Shown here piece after piece: positions 60,979-64,000 of a stretch of DNA of 64,000 nt. The DNA is from Roseinatronobacter sp052379845 (GTDB taxonomy: Bacteria > Pseudomonadota > Alphaproteobacteria > Rhodobacterales > Rhodobacteraceae): the NCBI GenBank assembly GCA_052379845.1, contig JBQTCF010000004.1; one strand, given 5' to 3'. Both the position numbers and the translations under genes were made by a program. Numbering within the stretch: position 1 is the stretch's first letter; each line of letters starts with the position of its first letter. The notes beneath the pieces were generated by a model. That model worked only from the letters and a program-made list of their open reading frames with translations. It searched no databases and had not been told where the DNA came from.

Positions 60979-63522
60979 TCAGGCCAAGTCTTCTTCGATA
61001 ACAAGTTGCGCGGCGGCCAGACGGGCAACCGGCACCCTGAAGGGGGAACAGGACACATAGTCAAACCCAAGATCGCGGCAAAAACGAATCGATTCCGGGT
61101 TTCCCCCATGTTCCCCGCAAATCGATAGCGTCAAGTCACTGCGTGCCGCGCGCCCCCGTTCCGCCCCAAGACGCAGCAATTCGCCCACACCGTCCAGGTC
61201 CAGCGTATGAAACGGGTCTTCGGGGAAAACGCCCTGATGCACATAATCCGACATGAAACGCCCCGCATCATCGCGCGACAGGCCATAGGTCATTTGCGTC
61301 AGGTCATTGGTCCCGAAGGACAGAAAACCGGCATGCAGCGCAATGTCACCGGCGCGCAGCGCGGCGCGCGGGGTTTCCACCATCACCCCCAGCTTATAGT
61401 CAAACGTGCCCCCCGACCGCGACCGGACCGCAGCGGCAGCGGCATCAATGCGGGTTTTCACCAACTCCACCTCGCGCATGGCGGACACCAGCGGAATCAT
61501 GATTTCCGGCACAATATGGGCATTGCGGCGGCTTATCTCGATCGTGGCCTCGAATATGGCGCGCACCTGCATCTCGTAAATCTCGGGGATGGTTATCCCC
61601 AGACGCACGCCGCGCATGCCCAACATGGGGTTGAACTCCGACAGCGCCTCGGCGCGGCGGGTGATTTCGGACAGCGGTTTGCCAAGCGCATCGGCCAGAA
61701 ACCGCAACCCTTCCTTGGAATGCGGCAGGAATTCATGCAAGGGCGGGTCAAACAGCCGGATGCACACGGGCTGACCCTGCATGATTTCGAACAGGTCAAT
61801 AAAATCCGCGCGTTGCATGGGCAACAACCGTTCCAACGCGTCTGATCGGTCCTCGGGCGTGTCCGCAAAGATCATCTCGCGCATCAATGTCAGGCGGTCA
61901 TCCTCGAAGAACATGTGCTCGGTGCGGCACAGCCCGATTCCCTGCGCCATGAAATCGCGCGCGATCCGCGCATCGGCAGGCGTGTCGGCATTGGCGCGAA
62001 TACCAATATCGCGCCGTGCATCAGCCCATGACAAAAGCGTCTGGAACCTGTCATCCAGCGCGGGTTCCAGCAGCGGAACCTCGCCCAGATAAATCTGGCC
62101 GCTGGTTCCGTCTACTGTCAGAATATCCCCTTCGGTCAGGGTGCGCCCGCCTGCCGTCAGCGTCTTGCGCCGCGCGTCAATCTGGATACGCGACACCCCC
62201 ACCACACAAGGCACCCCCAGCCCCCGTCCGATAACAGCGGCATGGCTGGTCATGCCGCCGCGCTCTGTCAAGACAGCACTGGCCGCATGCATGCCGCGAA
62301 TATCTTCGGGCGTGGTTTCGCGCCGCACCAGAATACACGCCTCGTCGCGCGCGGCGCTGGCCTGTGCAGCCCCCGAACTGAACACCACCCGCCCGATGGC
62401 TGCACCGGGGCTGGCCGCGATACCGCGCGCAAATACGTCGGGGCGGCTGCGCGCGTCGACCTGACGGTGCAACAATTCACTTAGCGCCTTGGGGGCAATG
62501 CGCATCAGCGCCTCATCGCGCGGAATGATCCCGTCATTGGCCAGATCGACCACGACCCGCACTGCCGCCCGCGAGGACCGCTGCACAGTGATCGCATCCA
62601 GCACCCACAGCTTGCCATCATCCAGCGTGAACTCGATCTCCATTTCCTCGCGCAGGCGCTTGCGGGCGTTGCGGCCATGCTCCAGCAATTGCGCAAAAGC
62701 CTCTGGGCAGTATTCTTCCAGCGAGGGGCCCCGCGCGTCGCGCGTCAGATACAGCACATTCGCCCCGTTTCGCAGCGCATCCGCGCCATGCTGCCCGTCA
62801 GACCTGAACCGCCCCTTCACCTGTGGCAAGCCAGTATCAGTGTCAATGAACCGGATCAGCCCCGCCCCGCTTTTGCCCACACCGACCCCGCCCGCCATGG
62901 CTTGCACCACCAGCCCCAGCCCAGCATCGACAGACGCCCCCTTGGCCTGCCGCAGCAGCCGCGCGGATGTGCCTTCCCATGCCCGCGCCATGGAGCGCAG
63001 CACATCGGCCAGTTGTTGGGCGGGCGATTGGGGGAAAGGTTCCTCCATCTCGGATTCATAGTCGCGCAGGGCCGCATGCAGCGCGGGCAAGGACGGTTCC
63101 CCCGCATCGAACATGTCAGGGTCCAGATGCGCCACATGCGCCGCATAGGATTGCACGAAGCGCAGATAAATCGCCGTCGCCACAGCCTCGCCATGCGACG
63201 CGCTGATATGGGCGTGCATCTCGTCATTCATGCCGATATTCAAAATAGCGGCTGGCCCCCCCCATTCCGGGTGCTCCGAGGACGGGCGCACGGACAAAAG
63301 CTGCCCCTTGGGGAAATGCCCCAGCAGATGGCGCAGGTTCATCTGCGCACCCGTCGCAATTTCGCGCACCACCGCAAAGGACAGCGCCACAGTTTGCGGC
63401 ACTGGCATGTCCAGCCGCACCAGCCGTTGCAGGCATTTTGCACGCCAGCCATGGGTCTGGCGCTTGATGGGCGCCGACCCGGTAATTTGCGCGTAATCGG
63501 TCAGGGTCAGGTATTTGGGCAT
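60979..63522 (-). CDS. ppdK: Pyruvate phosphate dikinase-like PEP-utilising enzyme
   Basis: An 847-residue PPDK relative. The swivelling His domain (GGMTSHAAVIGRG, H427) and the C-terminal PEP/pyruvate-binding TIM barrel (LGMRGVRLGI, SICGEHGG) are intact. The N-terminal ATP-grasp domain is divergent: the usual GGKGANL loop and the SVRSGA...PGMMDT segment are replaced (THGWRAK and SVRPSSEHPEWGG). It may therefore use a different phosphoryl donor or act differently. ATG 63522 follows AGAAGGTGG. It is downstream of glyS. Confidence 0.85.
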   Translation of the reverse strand: MPKYLTLTDYAQITGSAPIKRQTHGWRAKCLQRLVRLDMPVPQTVALSFAVVREIATGAQMNLRHLLGHFPKGQLLSVRPSSEHPEWGGPAAILNIGMNDEMHAHISASHGEAVATAIYLRFVQSYAAHVAHLDPDMFDAGEPSLPALHAALRDYESEMEEPFPQSPAQQLADVLRSMARAWEGTSARLLRQAKGASVDAGLGLVVQAMAGGVGVGKSGAGLIRFIDTDTGLPQVKGRFRSDGQHGADALRNGANVLYLTRDARGPSLEEYCPEAFAQLLEHGRNARKRLREEMEIEFTLDDGKLWVLDAITVQRSSRAAVRVVVDLANDGIIPRDEALMRIAPKALSELLHRQVDARSRPDVFARGIAASPGAAIGRVVFSSGAAQASAARDEACILVRRETTPEDIRGMHAASAVLTERGGMTSHAAVIGRGLGVPCVVGVSRIQIDARRKTLTAGGRTLTEGDILTVDGTSGQIYLGEVPLLEPALDDRFQTLLSWADARRDIGIRANADTPADARIARDFMAQGIGLCRTEHMFFEDDRLTLMREMIFADTPEDRSDALERLLPMQRADFIDLFEIMQGQPVCIRLFDPPLHEFLPHSKEGLRFLADALGKPLSEITRRAEALSEFNPMLGMRGVRLGITIPEIYEMQVRAIFEATIEISRRNAHIVPEIMIPLVSAMREVELVKTRIDAAAAAVRSRSGGTFDYKLGVMVETPRAALRAGDIALHAGFLSFGTNDLTQMTYGLSRDDAGRFMSDYVHQGVFPEDPFHTLDLDGVGELLRLGAERGRAARSDLTLSICGEHGGNPESIRFCRDLGFDYVSCSPFRVPVARLAAAQLVIEEDLA

Positions 63523-63651
63523 AGTCCACCTTCTGGCTGCGCTGCAGCATAGGCCAATGCTGCGCAGACTCAAGGTTTTGTTATCGCCTGTGCGTTTTGG
63601 CGCAGCCGTGACGGATGGCAATGCCGCGCCGCGCAGTTTTGGCCTGAAGCA

Positions 63652-63874
63652 GACGTTGAAGGCATTCCGCAGTGCGGAGCAAAGGCCGCAGGCCGCCGCA
63701 CTATCGGCGGGCCGTCCCGCGGCCTGCCGATACCTCTCGTGGCGTGCCAGGCGCTTGATGTCAGGAATATGCCGCCGGGATAAACCGCATTCCTATACCG
63801 CCGGATCGGCAGACCCCGGCCCGCCGATAGCGCGGGCTTCATCCAAGTGCAAACGTCCCCTTCAGGCCAAAACC
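63652..63874 (+). repeat. Dispersed ~223-bp structured repeat, copy 2
   Basis: Aligns end to end with copy 1 (32186-32409). Conserved inverted arms ATCGGCGGGCCG (63703) and GGCCCGCCGAT (about 63817) could pair over the whole element. It fills most of the 368-base gap between ppdK and glyS. No gene is supported in that gap. Confidence 0.8.
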
Positions 63875-63890
63875 ACCAGCCTTTTGCGCG

Positions 63891-64000
63891 CTACCCCTCA
63901 ACCCGCGTCAGGTCGGCCACTTGCAGGCAGGTGGCGCGAATGCGGTGCAGCAGGTTCAGGCGGTTGCGGCGCAAGATCTGGTTATCAGCATTGATCTGCA
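63891..64000 (-). CDS. glyS: Glycyl-tRNA synthetase beta subunit (3' end)
   Basis: The last 35 codons of glyS, entering from the right edge. The reading QILRRNRLNLLHRIRATCLQ and ending VADLTRVEG matches the C-terminal end of GlyS (family ends VADFS.IEG). It charges tRNA-Gly with GlyQ. The TAG stop is at 63891-63893. Same strand as ppdK. Confidence 0.88.
   Translation of the reverse strand, partial: QINADNQILRRNRLNLLHRIRATCLQVADLTRVEG

Noticed and set aside
1..64000. CRISPR arrays, rRNA genes or insertion sequences
   Set aside because: I found no regularly spaced direct repeats, no rRNA sequence and no transposase. The only repeats are the three dispersed families listed.

Overview
The window comes from an alphaproteobacterium, most likely a member of the Rhodobacteraceae. 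GC is high, and the housekeeping blocks match that family: olsB near bamE, DUF177-rpmF-plsX-fabH-ihfA-merR-tRNA-Pro, the 361-residue double-domain dCTP deaminase, glmM-folP-folB, and glyS-ppdK. I cannot fix the genus from sequence alone.

Positions 1 to about 29331 are the middle and right part of a Mu-like prophage whose left end lies outside the window. Early and middle genes come first: DUF3164, a protein that looks like the anti-CRISPR AcrVA2, two unknowns, GemA and a Mor-family activator. Lysis follows (GH24 endolysin with a C-terminal membrane segment, then a holin-like protein), then a Mu-type head module (gp25/26/27-like proteins, terminase, portal, gpF, protease, major head gpT, FluMu-N protein, gp36, gpG, gp37). 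The tail is P2-type and contractile (V, W, J, I, collar protein, FI sheath, FII tube, E/E' with an apparent -1 frameshift site, tape measure T, U, X, D, fibre). The right-end cargo is a damaged com-like gene translationally coupled to a Dam-type methylase, a small CxxC protein on the other strand, and a methyltransferase fused to an Mrr-like nuclease domain.

Two intergenic elements, before the endolysin and before the protease, share a near-perfect dyad and a TTGCGA-N-TGTGC box at identical 36-base spacing. These are the places where Mu keeps Plys and PI, so they are probably this phage's late promoters and the Mor-family protein is their likely activator. A terminator-like hairpin spans the endolysin ribosome binding site just downstream.

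Positions 29388-64000 are chromosomal: YbjN-like protein, proC, csaA, a 2-hydroxyacid dehydrogenase; then pepF, anmK, tyrS, pirin, cysE, olsB, bamE; the lipid and ribosome cluster; tRNA-Pro(GGG); dcd, marC; prfA-prmC; a CNNM/CorC protein; an ABC ATPase; polA; glmM-folP-folB; a SleB-type hydrolase; a divergent pyruvate phosphate dikinase; and the 3' end of glyS.

Three dispersed repeat families occur in this half: a ~223 bp structured element (2 copies), a ~110 bp element whose central hairpin shows a compensatory base change between copies (2 copies), and a perfect 24-base motif found in two convergent intergenic gaps.
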